Positions 32,142 through 32,273 of a stretch of DNA of 32,273 bases are shown piece after piece. The notes under the pieces are model-generated. The model was given only the letters and a program-made list of their open reading frames with translations, was not told the origin of the DNA and searched no databases. The translations under genes and the position numbers were made by a program. Source of the stretch: Candidatus Sericytochromatia bacterium (GTDB lineage Bacteria > Cyanobacteriota > Sericytochromatia > UBA7694); contig JACYMC010000158.1 of the NCBI GenBank assembly GCA_015272195.1, positions 1 through 32,273 of the forward strand, given 5' to 3'. The first letter of the stretch is position 1. Each line of letters starts with the position of its first letter.

Positions 32142-32273
32142 TCATGAGGCAATGGCCCCGTAAACACGTAACTCTGGGTAGGCAGGGTGGGATTTAATCG
32201 AAGTTCGGTCAAGACCGAACCTTGAAATAAAGCGATCCAGCAGATGTTCATTGAACGCGAGGCGGTTCTGGGT
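32142..32273 (-). CDS. Possible C-terminal end of an unidentified minus-strand gene
   Basis: A minus-strand frame is open from the right edge to a TGA at 32142-32144 (43 residues, with NEHLLDRFISRFGLDRT). I do not recognise it. The perfect inverted repeat GTTCGGTC-AA-GACCGAAC (32203-32220) lies inside this frame. The fragment is short and may be chance. The remaining sequence after 32088 holds no clear gene. Confidence 0.25.
   Translation of the reverse strand, partial: TQNRLAFNEHLLDRFISRFGLDRTSIKSHPAYPELRVYGAIAS

Noticed and set aside
32095-32163. Small plus-strand ORF of 22 codons after the cyclase
   Set aside because: It has no ribosome site and no recognisable product, and is likely chance.
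1-32273. tRNA, rRNA, CRISPR arrays, insertion sequences or integrase genes
   Set aside because: I looked for cloverleaf-like stems, regular direct repeats with spacers, and transposase motifs, and saw none that I could support by eye.

Overview
The window is a GC-rich, densely packed stretch of bacterial chromosome. It has no tRNA, rRNA, CRISPR array, insertion sequence or phage genes that I can see. The best taxonomic hint is a Ycf46-type AAA+ ATPase (14404-15951), a family best known from cyanobacteria and algal plastids. No photosynthesis gene is present. A non-photosynthetic relative of cyanobacteria (melainabacterial or sericytochromatial type) would fit, but this is inference from one gene and is weak.

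Left part, minus strand (345-6727): a tight five-gene run reads leftward from 6049. It encodes a membrane glycosyltransferase 2, an exported protein with a Pro-Thr tail, CcdA, an unrecognised soluble protein and an exported glycoside-hydrolase-like protein. A fasciclin-domain gene lies just upstream with its own terminator. Plus strand (6942-13411): sbcC overlaps a sterol-desaturase-like gene by four bases. A rhodanese lipoprotein and an exported DUF3352-like protein with an acidic tail follow. Minus strand (13473-16634): Ycf46 with a STAS/transmembrane/EF-hand protein, and a Nudix CoA-pyrophosphatase-like gene.

Centre (16720-21837): a 1705-residue protein joins propeller-like repeats, a zinc ribbon, two cyclic-nucleotide-binding domains, an NHL-like propeller and a disordered tail of repeated short motifs. 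A discoidin-like lipoprotein, transketolase and a JmjC/cupin protein follow, then a minus-strand S1/P1 nuclease and CPA antiporter pair, and L-asparaginase I. The right end (29764-32088) holds a zinc-ribbon ORF and, in the same frame after one TAA, a class III nucleotide cyclase fused to an AAA ATPase and a short NHL-like segment. That segment resembles the propeller of the 1705-residue protein.

The most interesting reading is a cyclic-nucleotide signalling pair: a producer (cyclase) and a candidate receptor (two cNMP-binding domains) that share a paralogous NHL-like module. The cyclase gene looks damaged or recoded, with an in-frame stop after the zinc ribbons and an abrupt junction inside the ATPase region. 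A second theme is regulatory. Many promoters appear to be extended -10 sites of the form TGnTA...T, most often beginning TGTTA, usually without a good -35. At two genes the -10 lies so close to the start codon that the mRNA could be leaderless.
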